Shown piece by piece: positions 24,320 through 33,649 of a DNA stretch of 64,000 nucleotides. The DNA lies in the NCBI GenBank assembly GCA_963724805.1, contig CAVRWA010000014.1, positions 744,001 through 808,000 of the forward strand, written 5' to 3'. The position numbers and the translations under genes are program-made. Positions within the stretch are counted from its first letter, which is position 1; each line of letters opens with the position of its first letter. The notes beneath the pieces are model-generated. The model was given only the letters and a program-made list of their open reading frames with translations, was not told the origin of the DNA and searched no databases. Source of the stretch: CAVQZA01 sp963724805 (lineage in GTDB: Bacteria; Actinomycetota; Thermoleophilia; Gaiellales; Gaiellaceae).

Positions 24320-25590
24320 GCGCGGCGTCGGCCGCGCCGGCGGCAGCCCAGTCGATGACGGAACGCCTCGTCGCCTTCACGCGCAGTTATTGGGGAGTCC
24401 TGCTCTCGGCGCTTCTCTGGGTCCTGTTCCTTGCGAACTTCCTCGCGTTCAACATCCCGTTCGGCGACGACGGCGTCCAGTACGGTTTCGCCCAGCGGCT
24501 GTTCGGGGACATACCGAAAGCGGACGGGTACTACTTCGGGCTCGGGCTCGCGGAGGCCCCGTTCTACGGGATAGGCAAGCTCTTCGAGGCAGCGGGACTC
24601 CACGACGTCGCCGGCCACGAGACGCGAAAGGTCGCGGTAACGATCGGCCTGACGCTCACGACGCTCGCATTGTGGCTACTGCTCGCGAGCGTCCTTCGTT
24701 CGCTCCGGTTGCGCTACTCGGGCGTAGTGATCCTCGCGGCCGCGCTCGGAACACCGTTCTTCTTCTACGCGGCCTTCTACCCCGGCAAGAATCACACACT
24801 CGACACGGTCCTCTTCACCGTGGTCATCTACCTCACGTTCAGGTATTTCGCCGGAGGCGATCACCCCGCCGCCTGGCTCCCGTTTGCGATCGGCGGCGTG
24901 CTCGGCTTCTCCTACACGGTGCGTTACTTCAGCGGCGCCGAGGGTGTGATGCTCGTCCTCCTACTGTTGGTGTGGAGGCGCTGGCGCCATGCCGCCGAGA
25001 TCGCGCTGACGTCTTCCGTGGTGTGCCTGTTGCTCTGGATCGTTCCGACCGCCTACCACGTGAAGGTCTTCCAGGGTGCGGCCGATCCGTCGACCCTCAT
25101 CATCTTCGCGCCGTTGAACCCGCTGCGGATGCTCTTCACGAACCACCGCGGCTATCTCGTCTGGTCGCCGATCGCAGCCCTCGCGATCATCGGCCTGATC
25201 CTCCTGTTCCGGCGCCGACCCGAGCACCGCCGTTTCCTGACCGCGGTGACCGCGATGGGCGTCGGGATCATGGCCTCGTACTCGCTCATCCCGTACTGGG
25301 ACGCCACGTGGTCGTTCTCGCAGCGTTTCTTCGTCTCGCTCATGCCGCTCGTCGCGATCGGCCTCGCGGGGCTCTTCGACGTCGTTCCGCGCATCGCGCT
25401 CGTGGCAGCCACGATTTGCGTCGCGTGGTCGTTGTTCCTCGCCTTCAACCTGATCACCATCGGAGGGCCTCAGTACCTGAGCACGATCCCGGGCGGCGCC
25501 ACGGACGTCGCGCTGATCCCGACGCGCACGCATACGTCTATCGGAGCCTACGCCTGGGGGGTTCGCCACAGGGCGAGGTTGATTCCCTGA
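24316..25590 (+). CDS. Polytopic membrane protein, GT-C/PMT-like
   Basis: 424 residues with about ten helices. After helix 1 the loop reads NIPFGDDGVQYGFAQRLFGD; the acidic pair in the first outer loop is the position of the catalytic base in PMT/ArnT-like enzymes. FFFYAAFYPGKNHTLDTVLF and SYTVRYFSGAEG come later. ATG 24316 overlaps the stop of a 16-codon leader frame. It ends just before the ATG of the DPM1-like GT2 (TGAATG), a partner that could make its lipid-linked donor. Pairing is inference. Confidence 0.6.
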   Translation: MSAASAAPAAAQSMTERLVAFTRSYWGVLLSALLWVLFLANFLAFNIPFGDDGVQYGFAQRLFGDIPKADGYYFGLGLAEAPFYGIGKLFEAAGLHDVAGHETRKVAVTIGLTLTTLALWLLLASVLRSLRLRYSGVVILAAALGTPFFFYAAFYPGKNHTLDTVLFTVVIYLTFRYFAGGDHPAAWLPFAIGGVLGFSYTVRYFSGAEGVMLVLLLLVWRRWRHAAEIALTSSVVCLLLWIVPTAYHVKVFQGAADPSTLIIFAPLNPLRMLFTNHRGYLVWSPIAALAIIGLILLFRRRPEHRRFLTAVTAMGVGIMASYSLIPYWDATWSFSQRFFVSLMPLVAIGLAGLFDVVPRIALVAATICVAWSLFLAFNLITIGGPQYLSTIPGGATDVALIPTRTHTSIGAYAWGVRHRARLIP

Positions 25591-26762
25591 ATGGAGCGCG
25601 CCGAGACAGCCCGGCCAGCAGTCGCCATGGCCCCCTCGGGCCCGGAGGTTTCGGTGGTGATTCCATGTCTCAACGAGGAGCCGGCGATCGCGCACGTCGT
25701 GCTCGAGGCTCGGCGAGGCACTCGAGCGAGGCGGCGTGGCCGGCGAGGTGCTCGTCGTCGACAACGCGTCCGAGGACCGCTCGGCCGAGCTGGCGCCGGG
25801 ACGCGGGCGCGACCGTCGTGTACGAGCCACGGCGCGGGTACGGCAGCGCGTATCTCGCAGGACTCGCGGCAGCCCGCGGCGCGTACATCATCATGGCCGA
25901 CGCCGATCAGACCTATCCACTCGACCGGATCGGAGCGTTCGTCGAGAAGCTCCGCGACGGCGCCGACATGGTGGTCGGGTCCCGGTTCAAGGGCACGATC
26001 CATCCGGGCGCGATGCCGTGGCCGAACCGCTACATCGGCAACCCGGTCCTGACGGGAATGCTGAACGTCCTCTTCAGCAGCGGCGTCTCGGACGCGCATT
26101 GCGGGTTGCGCGCGGTGCGGCGCGACGTGCTGCCGACGCTCCAGCTCTCGGCGACCGGGATGGAGTTCGCGTCGGAGATGGTGATCAAGGCCGGCAAGCG
26201 GAGGCTCCGGGTCGAGGAGATCCCGATCGACTACTTCCCGCGGGTCGGCGAGTCGAAGCTATCGCGGGTCGGCGACGCCTGGCGCCACGTGCGCTTCATG
26301 CTCGTGTACAGCCCGACGTTCCTGTTCATCCTGCCGGGCCCGCTCGCCACGCTGATCGGTCTCGCCGTGGTGATCGCCCTTGCCGCCGACACCGGTCTCG
26401 GTGATCCATGGACCGGCGTCTCGGTCGCGTTCGCGATGCTGTCGCTGGTCGGGGTCGGCGTGATGCAGCTCGGCCTCTACGCGCGCACGTACGCGGTGAT
26501 CTACCTCGGCGAGGCCGGGCCGCAGCTCGAGCGGCTGTGGCGACGCTTCAGGCTCGAGCACGGGCTCGCGCTCGCCGCCGCGACGCTCGCCGTCGGCTTC
26601 GCAATCACGGCGATCTCGTTCTTCGACGGCGTCAAGGATCCCCGGCTCGGTGTGCTCGGGCTGACCCTGATGGCGATCGCCTTCCAGGGTGCCTTCGCCT
26701 CGTTCTTCCTCAGCATCCTCGGCCTGAGCGAGCACGCGGTGCTGCGGCGTCGACGGCCGTGA
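25591..26762 (+). CDS. DPM1-like GT2 with C-terminal membrane helices (two frame breaks)
   Basis: About 390 residues when joined. VSVVIPCLNEEPAIAHVV starts the GT-A domain, VLVVDNASEDRSAEL binds the nucleotide, IIMADADQTYPLDRI is the metal site, and GSRFKGTIHPGAMPW and DAHCGLRAVRRD are characteristic of dolichyl-phosphate-type GT2. Four helices follow from about residue 250. The frame breaks near 25710 and 25798; putting GC back into GAGGCTCGG and into GGCGCCGGGAC restores it. ATG 25591 directly follows the preceding TGA. Likely makes polyprenyl-phosphate sugar for the adjacent GT-C-like proteins. Confidence 0.8.
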
Positions 26763-28729
26763 ACCGCGCTGCCGCCGGTCTCCCGAGGGTTCCGTTGGGA
26801 AGATTGCGGACGACCTGGCATCGTGTCGAATCGTTTGCGGGAACCCGCGCTTCGGCGGTGCTCTGTTTCGTCGCGGCGCTGGCCGTGTTCGGCATCCAGA
26901 GCATCGCCTGGCCTCTGCGCGGAGGCCGCGATTCGACGACCTACCTCATGTACTACCTCGACATGTGGCACGCGCGTCCGGCGCTCCCGGAGCTGATGCT
27001 GTTCCGCACGCCGCTCGCAGCGCTCGTCTTCGGCCCGCTGCTCCAGCTCGGCGGAGCGTCTCTCGCCGAGGCGGGGATGGCGGTCGCCTACGCCGTGTCG
27101 GTGCTCGCCTTTGCGGCGGCAGCGCTCAGCTTCGGTCGCCGCTGCGCGCTAGTGACGGCGGTGGCGCTGCTCTTGTACCCCGCGTACGGCGCGCTCTTCC
27201 ACCAGGTTTCGAGCGACTCCGTCTTCGCCCTCGTCGTCGCCCTCTGGACGCTCGGCGTCGTGCGGGCGATGTTCGTCCCGGCGACGTGGAAGTTCGCGCT
27301 CCTCGGACTCGGCCTAGTCGCGCTCGTCCTCGCACGTCCCAGCTCGCAGGTTCTGCTCGTGTTCGCGGCCGTGCCGCTCATCCTCACGCCGGCTAGCTGG
27401 CGTCGCCGTTTCACCTGGAGTGGAGCCTACCTAGCGGTCGCGATCGGTCTGTTGGCCGGCTACGCCGGCTACAACGACCTTCGCTACGCCGACTTCACCG
27501 TGGCGCGTGGGAGCTCGGCGACAGTGCCGTTCTACCGCGTGTTCGTGCTCGAGCACATCGTGAAGCCGCAGAACGGGCCTGCGTCGCGCTCGCTCGCCCG
27601 CGCCGTGCAGCGCGAGCTGCTCACACAGCAGCCGTACCGGGCCGAACGGATCGGCCTCGACCAGTTCTTCACGCTCGAGGGCGACCGCGAGTGGGGCGAC
27701 CTCGTTGTCCTCTCGGACCGCGTCTGGGGATGGAACAGCGACTACTCGATCTTGCGACGGGTCGCGTTCGAGGCGATCGCTCGCCACCCGAAGCTGTACA
27801 TACGCGACATCATCGACTCCACGCGGTTCGAGCTGGTCGCTCCGTACACGTCCCCGGTGTCCGTGAGGCCGAGCCGACCGACCCCGCAATCCGGCGCCAC
27901 GGCGTCGGCCGGAGCCGACACGTCGAACGCGGATCCGGGTGGTTACTTGTGGTGGCTGGCGTCGACCCCCGATGGCCATATCACCCAGGAACGAGACTCC
28001 GCCGGGCGTCAGCTGTCGATGGTCTGGCGCGATCCGCGCGATCAGGCGCACGTGGCAACGTTGAACGCGAACGTGGCTCGGCTCCAGGCAGACTTGCCCA
28101 ACCGGGACGGCTCGCCAACCGTCGCCCGCGCGCTGAACCGGCTCTCGCAGCTGTATCCGCGAATGGCCGTCTGGCTCGCGGTAGGTGTGGTCGCGCTGCT
28201 CGTACGGTGGCCCAGGGGTACCAGGGTCCTGCTCGTCCTCGCCGCAATCTCACTTCTCGTCATCGTTGGCACGCTGCTCGCCATGCCGACCGCGCTCGAG
28301 TACCGCGTCCCGTTCGACCCGATCTTCGTCCTGCTCGGGGTCGCCGCGCTGACGGGTACGCGGAGGCGCGCGCATGCCTCGCGTGACGGAGGTTGCGAAA
28401 TTCCCCTCCCCTTTCCTTTTCCCCAGAATCACCTCCGCGCTGGCGGTGTTGTTGTTTGTTGTTCCGTGTACCCGTTCCGCTTTCACGCTCATGTCTTCTT
28501 CTATCTCCCTTCTTCACGGACCTCTCCGGACTCGAGACCTCTCCTCTCCGGTTCTACGCCTCTTTCTCCCTCCTCCCTCTCCCTCTATTCGTCACTCGTC
28601 GGTCCTTCCCCCCCCCCCCTGGCGCCTACCGGCTGTCCCTCCTTTCGGCACTCCCCTTCCGTTTTCCCCCCTTTCCTCCCGCTCTCCTTTCTCTTTCCTC
28701 CCCCCCCCCCCCCCCCCGCGCGTCGGTAG
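26759..28729 (+). CDS. GT-C-like membrane protein running into a pyrimidine tract
   Basis: About 545 credible residues, then an aberrant tail. Eight to ten helices to ~240, then a soluble domain, then two last helices (LAVGVVALLVRW; VLLVLAAISLLVIVGTLLAM). The first loop GGRDSTTYLMYYLDMWHARP has an acidic residue at the GT-C position. GTG 26759 overlaps the previous stop. The natural C-terminus is probably near 28390 (TGTRRRAHAS); beyond that the frame stays open only because 28390-28740 is almost all C and T, giving Pro/Ser/Leu repeats. The stop may have been lost in that tract. Confidence 0.55.
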   Translation: MNRAAAGLPRVPLGRLRTTWHRVESFAGTRASAVLCFVAALAVFGIQSIAWPLRGGRDSTTYLMYYLDMWHARPALPELMLFRTPLAALVFGPLLQLGGASLAEAGMAVAYAVSVLAFAAAALSFGRRCALVTAVALLLYPAYGALFHQVSSDSVFALVVALWTLGVVRAMFVPATWKFALLGLGLVALVLARPSSQVLLVFAAVPLILTPASWRRRFTWSGAYLAVAIGLLAGYAGYNDLRYADFTVARGSSATVPFYRVFVLEHIVKPQNGPASRSLARAVQRELLTQQPYRAERIGLDQFFTLEGDREWGDLVVLSDRVWGWNSDYSILRRVAFEAIARHPKLYIRDIIDSTRFELVAPYTSPVSVRPSRPTPQSGATASAGADTSNADPGGYLWWLASTPDGHITQERDSAGRQLSMVWRDPRDQAHVATLNANVARLQADLPNRDGSPTVARALNRLSQLYPRMAVWLAVGVVALLVRWPRGTRVLLVLAAISLLVIVGTLLAMPTALEYRVPFDPIFVLLGVAALTGTRRRAHASRDGGCEIPLPFPFPQNHLRAGGVVVCCSVYPFRFHAHVFFYLPSSRTSPDSRPLLSGSTPLSPSSLSLYSSLVGPSPPPLAPTGCPSFRHSPSVFPPFLPLSFLFPPPPPPPARR

Positions 28730-28740
28730 GCGCCTCCTTT
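28390..28740. other. C/T-rich low-complexity tract
   Basis: About 350 bases that are overwhelmingly pyrimidine on this strand, with C-runs of 12 (28608-28619) and 18 (28700-28717) and many CCTCCC/TTTCC blocks. No protein or RNA gene is recognisable. Composition on both sides is normal. It could be a real homopurine-homopyrimidine tract or corrupted consensus over a poorly sequenced gap. Confidence 0.8.
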
Positions 28741-28745
28741 CGCAC

Positions 28746-28751
28746 TAGACT
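28746..28751 (+). promoter_or_regulatory. -10-like element (TAGACT)
   Basis: TAGACT ends 8 bases before GTG 28760 of the FkbM methyltransferase, again the leaderless spacing. It is the first normal-looking sequence after the pyrimidine tract. Confidence 0.4.
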
Positions 28752-28759
28752 CACCCGGC

Positions 28760-29467
28760 GTGGACTGGCACAGCTCCCTCCGGCGCCTCGGTTTCGATGT
28801 GATCCGGTGGCCGCTCGGAACACCCGCGGGCGTCGATTTCATGGAACTCGTCAAAGACGTCGACGCCGACGTCGTGATCGACGTGGGGGCGAACGTCGGT
28901 GACTTTGCCGCGACGATCCGAGCTCGCGGCTTCGGGGGTCGTATGGTGTCGTTCGAGCCCGGCGCGCAGAGCTACACGAAGCTGGCAAAGCGAGCAGCCG
29001 TGGACCCGCTATGGGATGCGCACCGACTCGCGATCGGCGACCAGCCCGAAAGACGCTCACTCGCGGTCACCGCGGCGACTGATCTCGCATCTTTCCTCCC
29101 GGTGTCGGAACGGGGGCGCGAGCATTTCGCCGACCATCTCGCCGGGCCCTCGGAGGAAGCGGTCGATGTGGTGCGGCTCGACGAGGTGTGGGACGAGCTC
29201 ATCCGGGCCGATCGCGCCGTTGTCAAGATCGACACGCAGGGATGGGATAGGCACGTCCTCGAGGGATCGTCGGGTGTGTTCGCGATGATCTTTGGCATCC
29301 AGACGGAGCTGTCCGTCAACGGCTACTACGAAGGGGCGCCCGACTATCTCGACATGCTCGCCTGGCTACGGTCACTCGGGTTCGAGCCGGTCTGGTTCCA
29401 TCCGGTGAGCTGGCACCGTGGAGTCCTCGGCGAGGCCGACTGCCTGCTCCGGAAGGCTTCCTCCTAG
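28760..29467 (+). CDS. FkbM family methyltransferase
   Basis: 235 residues. VVIDVGANVGDFAATIRARGF is the FkbM motif I, MVSFEPGAQSY motif II, and VVKIDTQGWDRHVLEG the characteristic (K/I)D-x-x-G-x-x-x-x-V-L-x-G segment; FGIQTELSVNGYYEG follows. FkbM enzymes O-methylate sugars or polyketides. Start GTG 28760 has a -10-like hexamer 8 bases upstream. A second FkbM gene lies at 56159-56932. Confidence 0.88.
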   Translation: MDWHSSLRRLGFDVIRWPLGTPAGVDFMELVKDVDADVVIDVGANVGDFAATIRARGFGGRMVSFEPGAQSYTKLAKRAAVDPLWDAHRLAIGDQPERRSLAVTAATDLASFLPVSERGREHFADHLAGPSEEAVDVVRLDEVWDELIRADRAVVKIDTQGWDRHVLEGSSGVFAMIFGIQTELSVNGYYEGAPDYLDMLAWLRSLGFEPVWFHPVSWHRGVLGEADCLLRKASS

Positions 29468-29479
29468 GCCGGGCCCGGA

Positions 29480-30349
29480 TCAGGCTGCGCCGGGATCGAA
29501 AGGATCGGGATCTCGGCGCAGGATCCTGCGACGGACGAGTGTCGCCAGCTTCCGACGCCGTCGGTCGGCGGACCTGAGCGCGCGCGAAGCGACGGCTTCC
29601 CGCTCGGAAAGCTCGTAGCGGCCGTCGAACACGCGGCGGCGGAAGAAGGCGTCCTCCCGGCGCCGGTTCGAGAACTGCCTGCGGAGCCTGCTGTCGGCAC
29701 TGCCGCCGAACGAGCCGCTGCCGTGGTGATAGATCGTCCGCTCGAGGTAGAGCGTGCCCCAGCTGCCGCCGAAGGCCGGGACGGGCCGAAGGAGCTCCAT
29801 CGACCTACCGAGCGCGCTGATCTGTCTGCCGATCTCTCGGCCGGTGTCGACTCCACTCTCTACCTGGCCGGCGTCGAAGTACAGCCGGTCGCGGGGAACC
29901 TCCGGGCCGAGGAGCATGAAGCAGGGATGCGTCTCGATGCCCTCGGACGCCGAGCCGGCGAGGACGGCGTCGACGGTCTCTGCCAGGGGCTCGAGCCGCG
30001 TTCGCGCCGCGTGCGAGACCGGGTGGGCGTCCGAGTCGAACAGCATCAGAAAACCGGTGTCGATCGCGCGAACCGCCAGGTTCAGAACGTAGGCGTGGTC
30101 GTGTCCGGTGGCCGCGACGTGGCTCGGGCTCGTCGGGAAGGTGAGGATCTGCACTGCACCGAGCGCGTCCCTGAGGGCAGTCGCGGAGCGCTCGGTGCGA
30201 TCCTGGTCGATCACGAAGATACGTCGGTCCGGAATCTCCGGGAACGCGGCTCGGAGCCTGCGCAGCAGCATCGCCGCCCACGCCGGATCGCCGAAACTGG
30301 CGGTCAGGACGGCGGTGTCGTCGATCCAGGTTCCCGTGGTACTGGTCAC
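29480..30349 (-). CDS. GT-A-like glycosyltransferase candidate
   Basis: 289 residues. DTAVLTASFGDPAWAAMLLRRL opens a nucleotide-sugar-like domain, RRIFVIDQDRTE gives a beta-strand with acidic end, and FLMLFDSDAHPV is a clear DxD-like metal site. FGGSWGTLYLERTIYHHG lies in the acceptor half. The C-terminus is very basic. It looks like a GT-A glycosyltransferase of a poorly described family. Start GTG 30349. It converges on the FkbM gene (12-base gap) and diverges from the GT2 at 30393. Confidence 0.55.
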   Translation of the reverse strand: MTSTTGTWIDDTAVLTASFGDPAWAAMLLRRLRAAFPEIPDRRIFVIDQDRTERSATALRDALGAVQILTFPTSPSHVAATGHDHAYVLNLAVRAIDTGFLMLFDSDAHPVSHAARTRLEPLAETVDAVLAGSASEGIETHPCFMLLGPEVPRDRLYFDAGQVESGVDTGREIGRQISALGRSMELLRPVPAFGGSWGTLYLERTIYHHGSGSFGGSADSRLRRQFSNRRREDAFFRRRVFDGRYELSEREAVASRALRSADRRRRKLATLVRRRILRRDPDPFDPGAA

Positions 30350-30392
30350 GCGAGATCACCGGCGTGAAAGGGTCCCCGGTGGCACGCGTACA

Positions 30393-31076
30393 ATGCGCCA
30401 GGCCCAACGGACGCGACGAGGCGGCGAGCACTCACTGACCCACGACAGACCGACATTCTCGGTGATCATGCCTACCACGGGACGGTCGACTCTGGCGAAG
30501 GCGCTTCGAAGCGTCGCGACCCAGGTTCAGCCGGGGGACGAGATCATCGTCCTTTGCAACGACAAGGGCGATCAGGGCGACTGGGCGCGCAACAGTGGAG
30601 TCGCGCGTGCGATCGGAACCCATCTCGTCTTTCTCGACGACGACGACGAGTATCTGGACGGTGCGCTCGCCGCGATGAGGGGCTTCGCCCGCCAGAACCC
30701 GGACCGGATCGGGATCTTCCGCATGCAACTCATGGACGGCTCGCTGCTCTGGAGCGAGCCAGAGCTCCGCTTCGGGAACGTCAGTAGTCAGATGTTCGTG
30801 GTCCCGAACATTCCGGAGAAGCTCGGACGGTGGGACCAGAGCAACCGAGCGAACGATTGGGCGTTCATCTCTGAGACGGCGACGTATCAGGGAGAGCCAG
30901 TTTTCTGCGAACACGTCGTGGCGCGAATCCGCCCCAATGGCCCATTCGAGTCGCGGCGGGCGGAGCTGCGCTTCCGCCTAAGGCTGGGCAGCCGTCTGAG
31001 GCGCTCCCGTGCGCGGATTCGGGCGGCGGTCGGCAGAGTGTCGGGAGCGAATGTCCGTCCGACTCAGCGCGGCTGA
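30393..31076 (+). CDS. GT2 family glycosyltransferase, short
   Basis: 227 residues. FSVIMPTTGRSTLAKALRSVATQ is the GT2 opening, DEIIVLCNDKGDQG the nucleotide-binding strand, and HLVFLDDDDEYLDGAL the metal-binding acidic run. DQSNRANDWAFISETATY occupies the acceptor region. The C-terminus is basic (RLRLGSRLRRSRARIR). ATG 30393 is the only start before the homology except GTG 30462; the first ~18 residues are poorly conserved-looking. The next gene begins inside its 3' end at 31051. Confidence 0.75.
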   Translation: MRQAQRTRRGGEHSLTHDRPTFSVIMPTTGRSTLAKALRSVATQVQPGDEIIVLCNDKGDQGDWARNSGVARAIGTHLVFLDDDDEYLDGALAAMRGFARQNPDRIGIFRMQLMDGSLLWSEPELRFGNVSSQMFVVPNIPEKLGRWDQSNRANDWAFISETATYQGEPVFCEHVVARIRPNGPFESRRAELRFRLRLGSRLRRSRARIRAAVGRVSGANVRPTQRG

Positions 31077-31873
31077 CGTCGCTCACGCCGGTGAGCGTCT
31101 TCCTGCCACCGCGATCGTCGTCAGCCGCAACGAGGGTGAGAAGCTCGGGCGCTGCCTCGCCACGCTGGGGTTCTGCGCCGAGATCCTCGTCGTCGACCTC
31201 GAGTCCCGACGACGAGACGGCGGCGTTGCCACTGCTACGGCGCGCGCGTGCTGCGGCGGCCGCTGGTGGCTCGGTCGAGCGCGTCCGCGTAGGGGTGTCG
31301 ACGAGGCGCGCCACGAGTGGCTGCTCTTCACCGACCCCGACGAGGAGCTGCCTCGCGCGCTTGCGCTGCAGCTCGCCGAGCTCTGCCGTCGGGCGAACCC
31401 GGCGTCGCCGCTGGTCTACGCGCCGATCCAGTACTAGTTCGGCGACGGCCGCTTCGAGGGACGGTATGGGGCGGCGTCAAGCGAGCGGCGTCTGCTCGTG
31501 CGTCGCGACCGGGTCGACTTCTCGTCCGACGATCTATCCGGGTGCGGTCGTTCGGCCGGGTACCGACGTGCGATCTCATCCCTTCACGCGGCGACAACGC
31601 GATCGCGCACCACTGGGTGAGCGGGATACCGGGAGCTTTTTCGCAAAAGCACCGCCGCTACGTCCGGGTCGCCGGCCGAGGACCGTATCGCAGCCGGCGA
31701 GACCACCGGGTACCGCGTCGATCCTGCACGATGCCGCTACGGAGCTTCTCAGAGTCCTTCGTCGCGAAGCGCGGGTACCTGGACGGCTTCACCGGGTTGA
31801 CTCTCAGCCTCTTCTGGGCCTGGTTCGCGACGAGCTCGGAGCTCGCGCTCAAGCGCCGGCTCGACGGCCATGA
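31051..31873 (+). CDS. WaaE/KdtX-like GT2 glycosyltransferase (many frame breaks)
   Basis: About 275 residues when rebuilt. ATAIVVSRNEGEKLGRCLATL and EILVVDLES open the domain; HEWLLFTDPDEELP carries the acidic metal site; VRVAG and GYLDGFTGLTLSLFWAWFAT close it, typical of the WaaE/KdtX (lipopolysaccharide core) GT2 group. At least nine frame changes occur between 31205 and 31690. Most disappear if a CG/GC is re-inserted (e.g. GTGGCTCGG, AAGCGAGCGG, GAGCGGGATA); two fit loss of one base from a G or A run. TAG at 31435 interrupts QYYFGDGRF and needs a base change. The end is uncertain, near the ATGA at 31870. Confidence 0.6.
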
Positions 31874-31899
31874 CACGCCGACTAGAGTGGCGGCCGCGC

Positions 31900-32786
31900 A
31901 TGATCTCGATCGTCACACCGAGCCTCGACCAGGGCGAGTTCCTGGAGGCGGCGGTGCTTTCGGTCCTCAACCAGGGCGTCGACGTCGAGTACGTCGTCGT
32001 CGACGGCGGCTCGACCGACGGCAGCGCTCGACATCCTGCGTCGATACGAGGGGAGGCTGGCCGGCTGGCGGAGCGAACCGGACGGCGGTCAGTACGACGC
32101 GCTCGACAAGGGCTTCGCGGCAGACCTCCGGGACGATCATGGGCGTGGCTCAACGCCGACGACTTCTACTTCCCGGGCGCGCTCGCGACCGTCGAGACGA
32201 TCTTTCGCGAGCATCCGGAGATCGACTGGATCACCGGTTCGATCGCAGTCATCGCGAACGCGGCACGGGTCCGTCGTCCGCACGATCGCGGTGCCGCGAT
32301 TCAGCAGGCGCGCCTTCTTCAGGGGCTTCAACCTCCCGGCGCGCGGGTGGCACGGCGGCCATTTCATTCCGCAGGAGTCGACGTTCTGGCGCCGTGAGCT
32401 CTGGGAACGTGCCGGCGGCCGGCTCGACGCTTCGCTCGACGATGGCGGGTGACCTCGAGCTCTGGGCGCGCTTCTACCGTCACGCCGAGCTCTGGGGGGT
32501 CCGCGCGTTGCTCGGGGCATATCGCAGCCAGCCTGCGCAGAAGACGCTCGGTCGCCTCGAACGGTACCTCGACGAGGCCGAGGCGGTGCTGCGCCGGCGC
32601 GGCGGGAATCCATACGGGAGGCTGCGAGAGCTCGCTTCGCAGACGTCTCGCCGGCAGGGTCGGCAACAACTCCGCTCTGGCGGCTTCCGACCGGCGCTCG
32701 CGGCGAACTGGAGGAGCGAGGGCTCATCTATCGTGCCCCCGAACTGATCTGGAGCTTCCGGAGGCGAGCTGGGTGGTCAACAGTGA
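31900..32786 (+). CDS. GT2 family glycosyltransferase (several frame breaks)
   Basis: About 300 residues when rebuilt. ISIVTPSLDQGEFLEAAVLSVLNQ starts the domain, YVVVDGGSTDGS and the rebuilt AWLNADDFYFPGAL hold nucleotide and metal sites, and HFIPQESTFWRRELWERAGG is the acceptor segment typical of WcaA-like GT2 proteins. Breaks at about 32023, 32118, 32145, 32265 and later are each repaired by adding CG/GC in a CGCG/GCGC context. Start ATG 31900, with ATG 31870 as a 10-residue longer option. It is a close relative of the following gene, suggesting duplication. Confidence 0.7.
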
Positions 32787-33626
32787 GTACTTCGTCTGAC
32801 CCGGCGCCGAGGGTCGCCCGCTCGTGTCGGTCGTGACGCCCTCGCTGCAACCAGGGGCGGTTCATCGAGGAGACGATCCGGAGCGTCCGCGAGCAGGACT
32901 ACCCGGCCATCGAGCACATCGTGGTCGACGGGGGCTCCGACCGACGGCACGCTCGAGGTGCTTCGGCGCTATCCGCACCTGCGCTGGGTCTCCGAGCCGG
33001 ATCGCGGGCAGGCGGACGCCGTCAACAAGGGGTTCCGGATGGCGCGGCGGCGACATCTTCGGCTGGCTCAACGCCGACGACGTGCTACCTGCCCGGAGCC
33101 GTCGCCGCGGCCGTGGCAGGCGCTGCTCGAGACCGGGTGCGGCCTCGTCTACGGCGGCTGGCGCCAGATCGACGAGGACGGCAGCGATCCTGCGGGACAT
33201 CGCCGCCGGAGCCGTTCGACTATCGCGAGCTGCTCGAGGTGCGGAACATGGTCGCGCAGCCGGCCGCGTTCTTCACGCGCGAAGCGTTCGAGGCGGTCGG
33301 CGGGCTCGACCCCGACTACCACTACGCGATGGACTACGACCTGTGGCTGAAGATCGCCGCTCGCTTCGAGGTGCCGCACGGTCCCTCAGGTGCTCGCGGC
33401 CTTTCGGCGTCACGGCGACTCGAAGAGCGGCGCCGAAGCGGAGCGCTTCTGGCCCGAGGTCCGGCGGATCAGCCGGCGGCACGGCGGCCGGTTCGTGTCG
33501 GACATGTACGTGCGCGAGCAGGCGCAGCGACGTCCCCAGCTCGGACGGGCTCTGAAGGGGTACCGCCTCCTCGCGGAACGCCGCTACCGCGAGTTGCTCG
33601 ACCGTGCGCGCAGGCTCGTCCGCTGA
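32783..33626 (+). CDS. GT2 family glycosyltransferase (several frame breaks)
   Basis: About 285 residues when rebuilt. VSVVTPSL, HIVVDGGS and WVSEPDRGQADAVNKGFRMA, rebuilt FGWLNADDV, and FFTREAFEAVGGLDPDYHYAMDYDLW are the GT2 landmarks shared with the upstream gene. Frame changes at about 32848, 32938, 33047, 33084, 33117, 33186 and 33200 are all explained by loss of CG/GC from an alternating run. The natural start is probably GTG 32783, in a GTGA overlap with the preceding gene, or GTG 32824 just before SVVTPSL. Ends in a regular TGA at 33626. Confidence 0.7.
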
Positions 33627-33636
33627 GGGTTCCGAG

Positions 33637-33642
33637 TACGAT
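33637..33642 (+). promoter_or_regulatory. -10-like element (TACGAT) before the nonulosonic-acid genes
   Basis: TACGAT ends 7 bases before ATG 33650. The surroundings (GAGTACGATCGCGGCC) closely match those before the gene at 19168. It predicts a leaderless transcript opening the nonulosonic-acid gene run. Confidence 0.45.
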
Positions 33643-33649
33643 CGCGGCC

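Noticed and set aside
30389..30394. TACAAT as promoter for the GT2 at 30393
   Set aside because: The hexamer overlaps the ATG itself and no later in-frame start lies at the right distance before the homology.
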